A stretch of 64,000 nt of DNA from Oscheius tipulae (lineage: Eukaryota > Nematoda > Chromadorea > Rhabditida > Rhabditidae): assembly GCA_037178975.1 (NCBI GenBank), contig JASJZH010000001.1, positions 2,914,001-2,978,000 of the forward strand, in the 5' to 3' direction. Position numbers and translations under genes: made by a program. Positions 12,217-23,784 of the stretch are shown one piece after another. Every line of letters starts with the position of its first letter. Within the stretch, counting starts at the first letter, position 1. Below the pieces are notes generated by a model, which was not told the DNA's origin, did not search any database, and worked only from the letters and a program-made list of their open reading frames with translations.

Positions 12217-13615
12217 CTATAGACAAATAGTATAACCTAGAATTCTGGAGATGATTGGCGGCACATTGTCGTGCGTCCCACCGCTGCCAATCCATTTTGC
12301 TGTCAACTGATCGGCGAGATTCTGCTCGCAGTTCCGCGGATCGGCGACATCCTCGACGGAGAGAAGCAGGAATGTGTTGGGAATCTAAGCTCTTTTTGAA
12401 TATTAAAAGGATAAAGATTTACGGGAAAAGAATCGCTGTCGGAGAAGGCGTGAAGGACGAGAGGAGCATCCCAGCCGAGACGGTCGATGTTGCGAACGGC
12501 TGCCACGGGCGGAGAATTTTGAGAGAGCTCTGTAAAGGAAGAGTAGAATAAAAATAGAGAAAGAAATGTTGGTCTGGACCGGTATTCTGAACCCAGAAGT
12601 CAAAAATTAAATTGAGCATTCGTCGAGCATTTGACTGGACCTGTCAGTCCAACACATGGGTGAGATAGGAAGGTTAATAAAAGCAAAACGACGAGAAACA
12701 CTAGTAAACGTTTGGAAATTGTGAAATCCTACGTACCTGACTTGACCATTTGGTGAAGCTGTCCTCGCTGGATTTGACCATCGGCGTCAATGGCCCGTCT
12801 ACTCGTCGGTCCTTTTGAAATCTGCAATTTCTTTTTGCTAAAAGAAATAGATCCTCCAACCTTTACTAGAATTTTCATTAATTTTTCCGCGAACGAGGAC
12901 GAATAGGGTCCCCCTAGAGTGAGCACGACTGGCTCCGTCTTTGCGTCAATTATCCACTGCTGTCCCACGACGAGCAGTGTATTCTCATCGGCCTTGGTTA
13001 ATCCCGGATAGTCCTTCCTCAGGATGCGCAGCTCTTGCCTATAGTTCTTCCACATTTCTTGTCTGTTCTGAAGGATGCGACAAAATTGAAGCCGAAAGCT
13101 AGAACATACAATACCAGTCGGATGGATAGCAGTCCAGACGCTCCAGAGAAACATTACGAGACAAATAATGAAGAGAATCCTCAGATGATGTCGACATATG
13201 AAACTCCACCAGTCACCAGTCGTACAACATTCTCTAAACTTTGATATTTGGACCTAATAAGCTCTAAACCAACCTGAAATCTTCGAACGTACGCTGATAC
13301 TCGGAAGGAGCCAGCACGGAATGAATAATGCTCGAATTTGTGTGACTATTGTTCAAATAATAGTAGTCGGACCCACGACGACCCGCATTTCCGGCCAAGA
13401 TGGTCTCGTCCACCGCCTTCAGCAAAGCCGTCTTCCTGCTGAACGAGTCGTTTAAAATTGGCGTACTCGTTGCTTTTGGAGACCTGATTAGGATGGAAAT
13501 GTTGAAAAGATTCGAAGACTCACCCATATGGACTTTCTACGTCTGATTGACACTCCACCGTCCGATGAACTACCCTATCCTCGTCATCTAGAGCTGGGTA
13601 CACCTTTTTCGTCAT
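12217..13615 (-). CDS. LAP1/LULL1-like torsin-activating membrane protein (TOR1AIP family)
   Basis: Probable homologue of the torsin cofactors LAP1 and LULL1, single-pass proteins of the inner nuclear membrane and ER whose lumenal, nucleotide-free AAA-like domain activates torsin ATPases. Exons: 13524-13615, 13274-13483, 13110-13233, 12861-13067, 12737-12821, 12423-12529 and 12217-12384, giving 330 codons plus stop. Residues 1-110 are polar; a membrane segment (LRILFIICLVMFLWSVWTAI) follows. The lumenal part begins with a helical stretch (RQELRILRKDYPG). It then shows the alternating strands expected of the family: EPVVLTLGGPYSS, AIDADG, AAVRNIDRLG, APLVLHAFSDSD, NTFLLLSVEDV and a final helix ending TAKWIGS. 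This matches human LAP1 in order (VILLLTA, IRIDGTD, AVVHRFESFP, ALVLTVLLEEE). Assignment rests on fold-level similarity, so an unrelated lumenal protein is not excluded. BOP1 lies 296 bp downstream on the same strand. Confidence 0.72.
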
Positions 13616-14068
13616 TCTAGAATTGATTGTTTGAGTAAAAGCAGGTGAAAATAAAGAGATGTCGAAAATGGGAAGCAAACGAAGAAAGTGGAAAATTCAT
13701 TTTCGCGCTAACGTCCAAATTTTAAAGGACTGTGCAGGTCTCGTCACGACATCTTCCGAAAGTTAGCGGCAACTAAAAGATTCAAGTTTTTCTTTTACTC
13801 TTTTGAATTATTTCTCCCCGTTGTCTTGCCTAGTCATTGTCAAAATATTCACGATTAGGACGCGAAAAATAACCCAAAGCAATACCCAAGAAGAAAGAAA
13901 AGAAGTGCCAGCATTGTTAGACCCATCCTGAAACTCGAAAGGAGCCACGGAATTTTTTGCAACGTTTTTCCGCAGTAATTGGCTAAATACCACCAAAATA
14001 AACGTTACGCATAATAGGTAAGGACACCGAACCCGAGAAGAGATATCGTCTAGTTCAGTGTCGAGTAA

Positions 14069-14482
<414 letters not shown>

Positions 14483-15093
14483 AATCTACAGTTAGAATCA
14501 CATTGTTACACTGTATATTCTGTTTCCCGTCTCATCGAATGAACTCCTCGCACCGTCCTCATCATATTTTGCAAGATTTGGGTTCAAGGCCTAGATTTTA
14601 CTGTGTTTAAAGCTTTTTTCGTATTTGGAATCCTTAAAAAGCATTTTGTCTTCGCTAGAACCGGTTTATCGCTCCCAGCACTCAAGCAGTTTCACAGCTA
14701 CGCGTGTCCACTCTTATCTTTTCTTTCTTTTACATTTTCCAAGATTTGGAAATGTGTTGCAAAAAAAGTCAAGAGCGTGGGGACCGGCTGATGTCATTGT
14801 CCTCGGTGCGAGATGTCCGCACAACTGACCCGGGCTGTCGCTCTGACCCGCCGCTCGAACTTTCCACACTTCTCGCCCGCACTCTGCGCTCGCCCTGTTT
14901 AGCCTGCGTCCAGTTCGCGTCCAAGCCTATCTTGTTCTCCTATATCCTTCAACGCTAGTCATTTCCAATCTCCGAATTCTTGCTTATTTTTTAGTCCACG
15001 TGTTCATTTATCGATTTTTCTGATGAGAGCTAATGGCGGATCTTTCAGTCGTCTGCCAGTTTCGTCTAGCCAAAGGATTGGAATCGGATCATC

Positions 15094-15544
15094 ATGACTC
15101 GTTAGTTTATATATGATTTTTGTCGGAGAAAGTGTGTTTTAGGCGGCAATCAACGAGATTTGGCTCGTGAGAAGAACATGAAGAAGCAACAAGAGCTGCA
15201 GAAGAAGAAGGGCGCCAATGCTAAGGATGGGAACACAGTAAGTTCTTCTTTTCTATTCAAAATTAGCAAAAAGGACTACTTTCTTTTGAGAAGGCACGGG
15301 TCTAGAGTTTGTCCCTGGTTAACCACTTACTTGCGTGATTTCCACTGAAAGATGGCCCAATTTCCCTGTTTTGCGTTTGAAAGCTGCCATTTTTCAGGGT
15401 CTGTCGACTGCCGGACGTATGGACCGCGACGCCGAGGCCATGCGCATCAAGCAGCAGAAGGCTGCTGACAAGAAGGCCGCCGAAGACGCTGCCAACGCCG
15501 CCGGAGGCCAGAAGGTTGCCAAAGTGGATCCGCTCAAAATGTAA
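15094..15544 (+). CDS. moag-4: MOAG-4/SERF (4F5) family protein
   Basis: Small, highly charged protein of the SERF family; MOAG-4 promotes aggregation of amyloid-prone proteins in C. elegans. Exons: 15094-15100 (only ATGACTC), 15143-15237 and 15398-15544, giving 82 residues, the length of C. elegans MOAG-4. The N-terminus reads MTRGNQRDLAREKNMKKQQ, the 4F5 signature, and the C-terminal half is an Ala/Lys/Glu helix (AMRIKQQKAADKK). The 7-bp first exon is supported by frame and by the perfect family start. A TTTCAG site lies about 44 bases upstream of the ATG, and AATAAA follows the stop near 15562. Confidence 0.93.
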
Positions 15545-15589
15545 CTTGTATTTATCCTCAAATAAATTATTTGTCCTTGCACTTTTGAT

Positions 15590-16953
15590 CAGATGAGCTG
15601 TTTCTTCTCTTCGTTTTCAGATCTATTTCATTCATTTCTAGCGCCCTAATGAGAGAGAAACATTGACAGACTACTAGGCTTTAAAGCCGCTAGACTTTGG
15701 CTGTCAGATGTCTTTACTGGTCTACTCCTACAATATGATATGATTGTGAAAGAGTGATCGGAACGGGTACGACATGGCGCGCTAGTCTTGTTCGCATTGG
15801 ATTCTGCAATCCGATGTCCCTTCCCTTGACAGAATTAAAGAACGCACCTCTAAATGATTCATCATAGTCGATATTGTTGTCCGTCGACAGTCTTGAAGAA
15901 CTCGTCAGGAGTTAGTCGCCTAAAAAGTAGTCTACTGGGAGAGCTGACTGAGGAAGCTAACCTTCTACTGGAGATCTGACAGGTGCAACTGAAAAACCGG
16001 ACATGTCGGAGATTATCTTTGACTCGTCAAGTCTAACTCCTTGTCAAACAGTTGTCTTTGCAGTTCTTTGGGGAAGGTTCGTTCTTGGATCCTCCACCAA
16101 TTAGACTACTTTCTACAGCTGACGGTTTACTGCTCGGCTACATATCTTCAAGAAGTCTACAGCGTCAGCAATGCCACTGAAGCCGATGCTGGATGCTCTG
16201 TACTTCTATCGACTCCGAAGAATGGATAGGTCGACAACTCTCTTCGGAAGATCGACACAACAACACAGAACAATTGGAGGACAGTTAGATGATGGATCTG
16301 CAGCTCCACAAGTTTTCGACGAGTCTACATCGTCAGCAATATCACTGGTGCCGCTATGAGAAGTTTTGGACTCCGACTCCGAAAGACGTGTCTCTCGGAT
16401 ACAAACGGCGACTCTCTTGGGACGATCTACCACAACAACACGGAGAACAATCGAAGGACAGTTGTATGATGGATCTGCTGCTCGACGAGTTTTTAATGCG
16501 AATCTGCTGGCAGCAACTATGCAGCACGGCTCTGGAGCTCATGACGGTTCCGATAAACTCTCGGCTACGTCTACTCTTTCCAGAAGGTTTACCACAACAG
16601 TACAACGAGCAATCGGATGGATTCAGAACTGTTACAGGTCATTCTCTTTATTTTTAACTAGACGGGGATATCGAAAAGCAGGCAAGTGATAGTGGACACT
16701 GGACTGAGACCCCTTGCCCAGACTATGTACCTTATCGACAACTACCTCATCGGCATGTTCAGAAAGAGCTAACTGCTACGGAGAGGTACAAATAAGGGTA
16801 AGATGGTGACTATCTGCCTGAAATCAACTTAGAACACTCAATACTTTCCCCACAAAACTCTGTGAAAGCGACCGTCCTAATCAGCTGTGCGGGCTGTGAC
16901 CCCGCTTTGCCGATGACGAAAGCTCTTTTCCCGCCAACCCGCTACTCATTCAA
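15590..16953. other. Intergenic stretch with a degenerate coding-like repeat
   Basis: No complete gene was found between the SERF gene and FANCI. The middle part (about 16070-16690) is a diverged tandem repeat described separately. The rest is unique sequence without convincing splice-linked open frames. Confidence 0.5.
16070..16690 (+). repeat. Degenerate tandem repeat, about 174-bp unit, with coding character
   Basis: Two units are clear, and a third and fourth are fainter. Nucleotide words such as CACAACAACAC...GAACAAT, ATGATGGATCTGC and CTACATCGTCAGCAAT recur about 170-177 bp apart. In one + frame the units read GRSTQQHRTIGGQLDDGSAA (from 16246) and GRSTTTTRRTIEGQLYDGSA (from 16420): 174 bp, exactly 58 codons, apart, although a stop at about 16357 separates them. 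A further partial unit begins near 16585 (CCACAACAGTACAACGAGCAAT). It may be a decayed repeat-protein gene or a minisatellite. Confidence 0.5.
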
Positions 16954-19900
16954 ATGGACTCGACTCAGCAACCCAAGTTCACTCAATTCACCCAGAGCTC
17001 CCAGAAGGCCAGAATCTCTGCCGATTCCATCATATTAGAGTTTTTGAAGAGGGATCGAGCTGTGGGTTTTTGTTCGATTGGTGATGAAGAGGTTCAGATC
17101 CACGAGTCAAAGGAGCCTAAAAGGAGTGACATTGAGTTCGTGCAGAATTATTACAAACAACTGGCAGTCGAAAGCAGAAGGACAAAACTCTTTCTGGCGG
17201 CGACGGTCAAAGCTGATAATGGAGACTACTTTTCTATGTTCATCTCCTCGTGGTCACTTGAATCTTTTGAACCTGAATCATTCGACACTTTAGGCTGAAT
17301 CTTTTGAAATTCTGCGAGGAAGAATACCGAGATGGGCATCGACTGGCTGCTGTTCAGGCTATTCTGACGGAATATGAGACCAAAAATGTATCTGTTCACA
17401 ACTTTGTGACTGCTTACAATGCTCTCTCCAGTGAGGTAGGTTTTTTCGTTCCGATAGATGGGTTCATTGGGAAGCTGTGTTCTGTGGTATCATGTTTTAG
17501 CCATTTTCATCGGATTAAACGTGTTCCTACCCAATAACCACAAGTACTTAGGTCCTGTTATATTTTTATGTTTGCAGCTTCCCAATATCCCTGACCGTGA
17601 TCTGCCCCACCTGGTTAGATTCATGACTGAACGAGTGAAGTGCGAAAAGGACTTTCTGAAGAGATGGAGAGACTGCCTCCATGTCCTTCTGTGTCACCTT
17701 TTGAAGAAGAAACTGGATGAACCAAAGTTTGTAATGGACATGTTGGAGAACACGCCGAGTACAGAGACATTCAGACACATTATCGGTGTAGCGAAGTGGG
17801 TTGTATTCCAAAACAAATGAGCATAATGCATTCAGAGATCTTGGACTGAGCCCTATCGTGGAAAAATGTATGCTTGAGACATTGTTGAATGAGATAAAAG
17901 ACGAAGTGAAGAGATTTGGGGCATCTTGGAAGAGTCTTTGTTTTCTGGAACATCTGGATGTCAAACTGTAGATTTTTGAATTGTGAAGAAACAGCACCTT
18001 TTTCAGAATTCCGAAACTTCTCCAGACAGTGGTCACCGCCTGGTATAGCCAAAATACCTGCCACACGGAACTTTTCACCATTCTTCCTCTCTGGAGAAAG
18101 ATTCTTGAGGATGGTCCGGCCGTGGGAAAGACTTTCGTTGCTCTCTTGAAAGTAATTTTTTTAATAGTAAACTAAACACTAGTCTTCAACTTGTTGCCCA
18201 GTAATTTGTCGTCCGGCATCTGAATCTCGCTAAAACTTTACTCGGCGCATGAAAGACGTGCGATAGCTTGGAATGAACGCGCTAACGATACAGAAAAGTC
18301 TGGAATAGTTTCATGCCACTTTTCTCATCAAAAGCTTCACAAAGGGACCGAAGATGCCGGGAGAAAAGCTCAAAATTGAGACTTTCAGAGTCACCCTGGA
18401 ACTGTTTTGACAAGTCAGTTCGGACTTTTCACTGTTTTTCTGCTCTTCACAATCGAACGATACAAAGTAAGTCGCGTTATATATAGAACTTCTTATTGAA
18501 CAGTCTCAAACAACCCAAGATGTCAAAAAAATCCTCACCAAGCTATGGCATTTCGAAGAAGAGATTGAGCAGTTCGGTTGGCTGAAAGAGGCTGAAGCTG
18601 GGATAACTCTTCTCAGATTCAAACAACAGGTAACAGTCAGCGATTTTGTCAAAATATATGTCTCAGATTCATCTTCTTCTGGATCATTTTGTCCAGCACG
18701 GATTCAAAGACCTGTGGACAATAGTTGGGCTACCGCTGGCTCATCTCGGCTACTCTCTGCTGACATGTCCTTCCTCCAAACCCGTGACAGTCTTGAACGG
18801 GAAGGTAACCGAGGAGGGAGCGATGTGGCTCTTTGCCAAACAAACACTCATACAAGTAGTGTTCCGAGATGCCTCAAAGAATAATAACTTCAGACTCACT
18901 TGGCGAACACCGAGGCTATTCCGAGCCAGTTGGAGACGATAGTACAGGCGATTGGAGCTTCCGGAAGCAATGGAGCGGCTCTCTGTCTCATAGGTTCGGA
19001 CCGAAAGACTATGCAGATCAATGCCTTTCAGATGTCCTCGTGGAGATTGTGAAGAAGTGTGCTGTGGAAGTGCTGAACAACTCAAAGCTGCTAGATGGTC
19101 TCTTTGACTACGTCTGTAAGATGAAGAGAGACGTTGCCGTCGCCCTGGTCAAATGCCTTTTACCCATCATCAATCAACGTGCCAAGCTTCGCGAAGTTCT
19201 TTTCAAAAGCCTCAAGGTTAGTTTTGTCCAAATCTTTTTAAAGACCTGTGTTTTCAGAGTGAAATGCTGAACGAGTCCTCAGTTAGTGCAGCCATCCCGA
19301 TTCTGATCGTTCTCCTTCGGAGTGTGAGTCGGAAGAAGTGCTTGACAGCTGACGCCGGCATGTCACAGTCATTTGCCAGTTTTAGTACCCAGGTATGGGA
19401 GTTTATACTTTCAATACAACAATCATAGACTCTACAAGAGATGGGACTGAAACCGAGCGTAGATGATGCCGTGGCTCTGGAAATCATCGGAATCCTGAAA
19501 CGAGCACTGACACAGCCCTCTTCGACCAAGATTCTTCTCTACGAAGGACTCTCGGAAGCTGCCCGAAAATCTTCGAGTCTAGTCTGTCCATCCCTGGATC
19601 TGCTGACAGCTCACGCTCTGAGCACTAGTGAGGAATGGTCACCGGAGAGTTTGGTTCTGGAAACTGCTCAGTTAAAGGAATCTCTTCCTCATCTGGCTCA
19701 GGTACACTCTTGTCTCTTTGTACATTCTCAATTTTCTCTAGGCATTAGACAAACTCTGTGTTGAAGCACTGACATCCTCATCGGCCAGCCAGGCTGATAA
19801 TGTCGTTCAGAAAGCCAGCCAGCTCTTGGACAAGTGGATTGACAAGTCTGCAAGGGACGGTTTTAGTGATTTAGGTGAGTCTGCTTTCAGCAAATAGAGA

Positions 19901-22900
19901 CAGCAGAATACTGTATTTATCCGTCACGAACTAAAGTATAGTAATCCTGGCGAGAAAAACATTCGTTTTAAACCCGAACGCATTATAGCGCCGACTTTGC
20001 ATCGATGGCGCTGTGCCAAATGATGCGACCAATTTATTGCGAGGGCTGGGTTCGGATCTTGTGCTTATATTTATCTTGACTTGGAAATCGTTGGAAATAT
20101 GCTTCGATTTGCTGCAGAAAAGCATTTTAGGAATGGACAAAAATCTGGATTGGAACGCACCAGCAGGACGATCGTACATGGTCTTTGCATACATGATGGT
20201 CCAGTTCTACGACGTACTGATAGAGCATCTCTGGAAACAGTTCGATGCTTTAAAAAGGTTTGTGACATATCTATGGAACAAGTTAAGAATTCCAGAGAGA
20301 CAGACAAGGGCAATCTTCTCTTCCTACTGAAAAGACGAACAGATCTGGAAGAACTCTTGGCAGAGAAAGTCTCAAAGAAGAAGAACAGTCCCGAGGAGGC
20401 ATGTTTGACCAGCAGCCAGAGCATAGCAAGCATTTTGGAGACTCTTGTCACGAGGTGAGTGAAAAAAGAACAGGCTTTTTAGGTCATTACGCTAACAACT
20501 ATACGCGGATACGGTAGTAGTTGGTCTTCTTGAATCGTCTCCTGCAGCACACGAAGACGCCCCAAACAATGAGGCTGACGCCAAACAGAAGAGTCAGAAG
20601 GGGATAGATGTTCCTCTGGAGAAGACTGTAGAGTCGTCTTTCCATAAACTGTTCCGTCAGTAGACGACACATACTCGAGATTTCACGATCACATCCGACA
20701 TCGTGATCCATCTCGTAGGCTTCGCGAAGGCAGCTGCAGAGCTCAATTTGGCACGTATCAGAGCCGCTCTCGGCACATTCGTCGAATTTGAGAGAGTAGG
20801 AGAACATGGTTAGGTTGCTCTGCGGACATCACATGTAGAGATAAGCATAGTCGATGCTAGAGTCCAGTCGTTCGGGACATGTTTCATCTGAGTCGTCGGC
20901 TCGCTGTGGTTCCAGTCAATGGCCACATTCCGACAATCCTGCATCGCCTGGCGGTATATCAATCTATATGGAACGGTAAAATGAGGTATTCTGGCTGAAC
21001 AGATCCCAGAATGCCATTCGTCTGTACCAGGGTTGGGCGAGCGCTCGCCTGCGAGCAGTCCAATACGCGAGCGAGCTCTCGCGCTCGTCCTAAAATGGTG
21101 ATAGGTTGCTCGTGTTCGCGCTCGTGCTCGCCCAACCCTGTTCTTTACCCCCTACTTTGAAACAAACTCTACCTGCGGGTATCCTCAGTATGGCCACATT
21201 GCCAGTCAAAAAAACTGAAAGAAGCCGGAAACTATGGGAAGAGCTAGCAAGAGCGTCCGTAGAGTCATCACACGACGAGAATAATTCTTGCTGGATACAA
21301 AGCGAACTTCACTAATTGAGAGCATTGACACGAAACTATTATTTTCAGTAATTGCGACGATATTGAAGAGTTGCGAGAAGAGCTTCTAGAATGGTCTGTG
21401 GATCGCGCTGTCGCTTTGAGCAAGGTAGAGGAACGGAAAGAATTGAAACATTTCTGGTTTAGGATCTATCAATGGGATGCCATCAACCACGGGACCTGTT
21501 TTCAGTCGCGAGGTTAGTCTATCCGAATATCTGGTCATTAACTCTAATATCTAGGAATCTCCTGAAATTCTACACCGATGAAAACTGTCCTGAATGGATG
21601 AAATCCGTCGGTTTCGAGACTCTGCTGAAGACCAAGGCGGCCGAGAGTTACTGCAACCTGGTTCGCTACTTGAGTAGAAAGTACAAGTCCGATCCGAGCA
21701 AGCTCACAGTCATTTGTAAGTGGTTTCTTGACTACTGGACTGTACTGAATCCAGGGGATGGAAAAGAGACAACTGGTAGTGTCTCTCAGTCTCTCGTGCG
21801 ACATGCCCACCTTCTGATGACCAAGATCTTCCCTGAATTGCTCGGGCTAGACAGGGAAGACGGAAAAAAGGGGGCTGCCTTTGTCGAGAAGCAGGCAAAA
21901 TATCTGATACAGGTGGGTCAACTCTCTGCAAAGCTAATAATACTTTTCCAGACCTCGATATGTATCCTGTCAGTCACAAATAGTGCCAAAGCAGCCGCGG
22001 CTACCTTCAAGTTCCTCGCCAAAACAATGTCTTCCAGTTCTTTTGGTAAGCAGTCTCTCTTCAATATGGGCTCGAATCAGGGTTGGACGAACAGTTCGTG
22101 TTCATGTTCGTTTGGCCGAACGTTCTTGTTCGGTTTGTTTGACGAACAGAAAATGCGAAATGTGCGGTGTTCACGACCGAACAGAGTTCAGGAGGCCGAA
22201 CGAACACGAACAGTACCCTCTGCAAAACTATGCCGAAATCGTCACTTCTTCCAAAAAAAAAAATTTCCACGGCTCGACTTTTAAATGTATTTCTTCTCGT
22301 AGATTCGAGCAGAGGGAAATTATATAAACCACCAGTCGCTTATGCTCCTGGCGGAGCGATCCAGAGCATTTTTTGCAGTTTTGCTTTCTTCAAACTCGTC
22401 TGGCCAGCTCTTATCTGGGGTAATACTTGTTAAAAAGTTCACACACATTTGTCAAGTGTTATCCCAGATTTAAGTTGACATGTATGACTGATATCAAATG
22501 CCGAGTGTAAAGGATAACCGTAGAAACATAGCTGTCATTTTGGAGCCGAAAAAGTAGGATGTCGCCCACCGTCTTGCATGAATGGCGTAGTACCAAGTGA
22601 CGACCATCCACAAGGTTCGGGTGCGAATCCGGAGCATCAGCTTATACTTTTTTTGTATAATGAAGCCCAAACAAATAACTTTTTCAGTGAACACCTTCAT
22701 GTTAAAAGATTTCCTGAAGCTTCTCGAATATGTGGGTCTACGCTGTTCCGGCAGCGATCTTGTCCTCAAAGAGATGAAAGTGTTGACAGACGATGTGGGA
22801 AAGGTTCTGAACGACGAGGTCACTCTCTCTTTCTATCAGTAAAAAGATCTTGTTTTCAGGAGGAAGACATCAGCTGCGTCTGTGTCACAACCCAGACTAC

Positions 22901-23718
22901 TGATGTAATTTTTGAGTACCTCACGCTGATGACCGAGAGACTTCTGATCTCTATCAAAGAACTTGTCCTGTTTGCGAGAGAATTTGTCGAGAAGACCAGA
23001 AAAAGTAGGTCATCTAGAAAGTTTATTCAACGTTTTCAGTGGACGATCTGCTGTCCATCGTCGTCGGAAAGATTAAAGTCTGCTGTGGAATCCTGGCTCC
23101 ATTATTAGACCTTCACATCCAGTTCGATACCCAAAAAGAGCGGTTTATAGTCCTGTTGACGACTTTCTTTTCCACAGTCGACGCTCCAGTCGATTTGGTG
23201 AGTAAACTGAAAAGAATAACATGGATTGAAAAGTTTCAGATGCTTCACAGCTACAAATACGTTCCGGAAATGTCTGACTGGAACATCGTAGCTATATTCG
23301 CGGATCTTTTGAATACGAAAGTCCAAGCTATTATGGCAGGATCCGATGAGAATGTTGGGCTGCTGGATCCAGTGGAGACAGCTGGCAACGCGAAGAGAAA
23401 GAAGACAAAAGTGAAGAAGGAAGAGAGCATCTACGTAAAGTACGTCAAGGCAAGAGAAAGCCTTCAGAGCAATGTCCTTCAGCTATCCAAGGTTCTCAAA
23501 GACGACAGACTCAATCTACAGATCAAGGTTTGTCTACTGTAATTGGAAAAGACAAATCCCAGGGAAACTCGATCGGAATCCGTGATTTCCGTATCGATAT
23601 GCGAGTACTCCAAGAGCGGATTGCCAACAAGACAGACGAGGAGCCTACGCCGAAGCGAAGAAAAAGACACTCGGCGCCGAAAGAGGCCGATGACGAGGAC
23701 CCGAGTGCCATCTATTAA
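16954..23718 (+). CDS. fnci-1: Fanconi anaemia group I protein (FANCI)
   Basis: Partner of FANCD2 in the ID2 clamp that is monoubiquitinated at DNA interstrand cross-links. About 24 exons were read. Examples: 16954-17252, 17294-17435, 17578-17795, 17836-17967, 18007-18151, 18389-18466, 18504-18629, 18667-18855, 18894-18993, 19032-19216, 19258-19392, 19429-19701, 19742-19874, 20131-20257, 20296-20454, 21349-21424, 21463-21511 and 21556-21912; the last is 23563-23718. They give about 1,300 codons, close to human FANCI (1,328). Family matches include TSQFGLFTVFLLFTIERYK, VALEIIGILKRAL followed by LLYEGLSEAARKSS, FVQFYDVLIEHLW-type helices, and a basic tail (TPKRRKRH). The lysine in EVLFKSLKSEML aligns with the modified Lys523 region of human FANCI (LRKAMF); this is my alignment. 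Two introns are 38 bp; larger ones hold a nested gene and repeats. The stop lies 66 bp from the SAMS stop, tail to tail. Confidence 0.87.
19997..20072 (+). mobile_element. tRNA-derived SINE-like element, FANCI intron
   Basis: It has a box A-like GATGGCGCTGTGCC and a box B-like GGGTTCGGATC, followed by TTATATTT. It aligns along its length with 22573-22655 in another FANCI intron: both start TTGCAT.AATGGCG-like, share CGACCA, and end GCTTATA.TTT. No acceptor stem forms, so it is not a functional tRNA gene. Confidence 0.5.
20499..20819 (-). CDS. Unrecognised Cys-rich single-pass membrane protein nested antisense in FANCI
   Basis: This open frame lies wholly inside the 894-bp FANCI intron 20455-21348, on the opposite strand. 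From the ATG at 20807 it encodes 102 residues: a Cys-rich polar part (DECAESGSDTCQIELCSC, GCDREISSMC), then one membrane segment (YPLLTLLFGVSLIVWGVFVC), then a basic tail (RRRFKKTNYYRIRV). The frame is open back to a CAG acceptor at 20820-20822 and includes an NLT glycosylation sequon. At least one upstream exon, perhaps with a signal peptide, is therefore expected between 20823 and 21000. The order suggests a type I surface protein with an extracellular disulphide-rich region. No family was recognised. Confidence 0.6.
   Translation of the reverse strand, partial: SNLTMFSYSLKFDECAESGSDTCQIELCSCLREAYEMDHDVGCDREISSMCRLLTEQFMERRLYSLLQRNIYPLLTLLFGVSLIVWGVFVCCRRRFKKTNYYRIRV
21028..21140. mobile_element. 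hAT-like foldback MITE, FANCI intron
   Basis: A 113-bp element with perfect 15-bp terminal inverted repeats CAGGGTTGGGCGAGC; most of the interior also folds back through GCTCG/CGAGC runs. The flanking 8-mers GTCTGTAC and TTCTTTAC agree at 6 of 8 positions, consistent with a decayed 8-bp hAT target duplication. The CAGGG terminus is also typical of hAT elements. It carries no coding capacity. Confidence 0.6.
22078..22222. mobile_element. Related, degraded foldback element, FANCI intron
   Basis: The left end CAGGGTTGGACGAACAG resembles the element at 21028. The body is built of repeated TTCGTGTTC / GAACACGAAC words that can fold back, and the right end CACGAACAGTACCCTCTG is a decayed complement of the left. 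It is a diverged member of the same family. Confidence 0.45.
22573..22655 (+). mobile_element. tRNA-derived SINE-like element, FANCI intron
   Basis: It has a box A-like AATGGCGTAGTACC and a box B-like GGTGCGAATCC, then GCTTATAC followed by a T-run. It aligns with 19997-20072. Being in the sense orientation of FANCI, close to the acceptor of the exon at about 22688, it could affect splicing. Confidence 0.5.
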
Positions 23719-23784
23719 GACAACATTACACATATTTATCAATAAAAAACGAGAAAACTTGACAAAACAAAAATATACTGTTAA

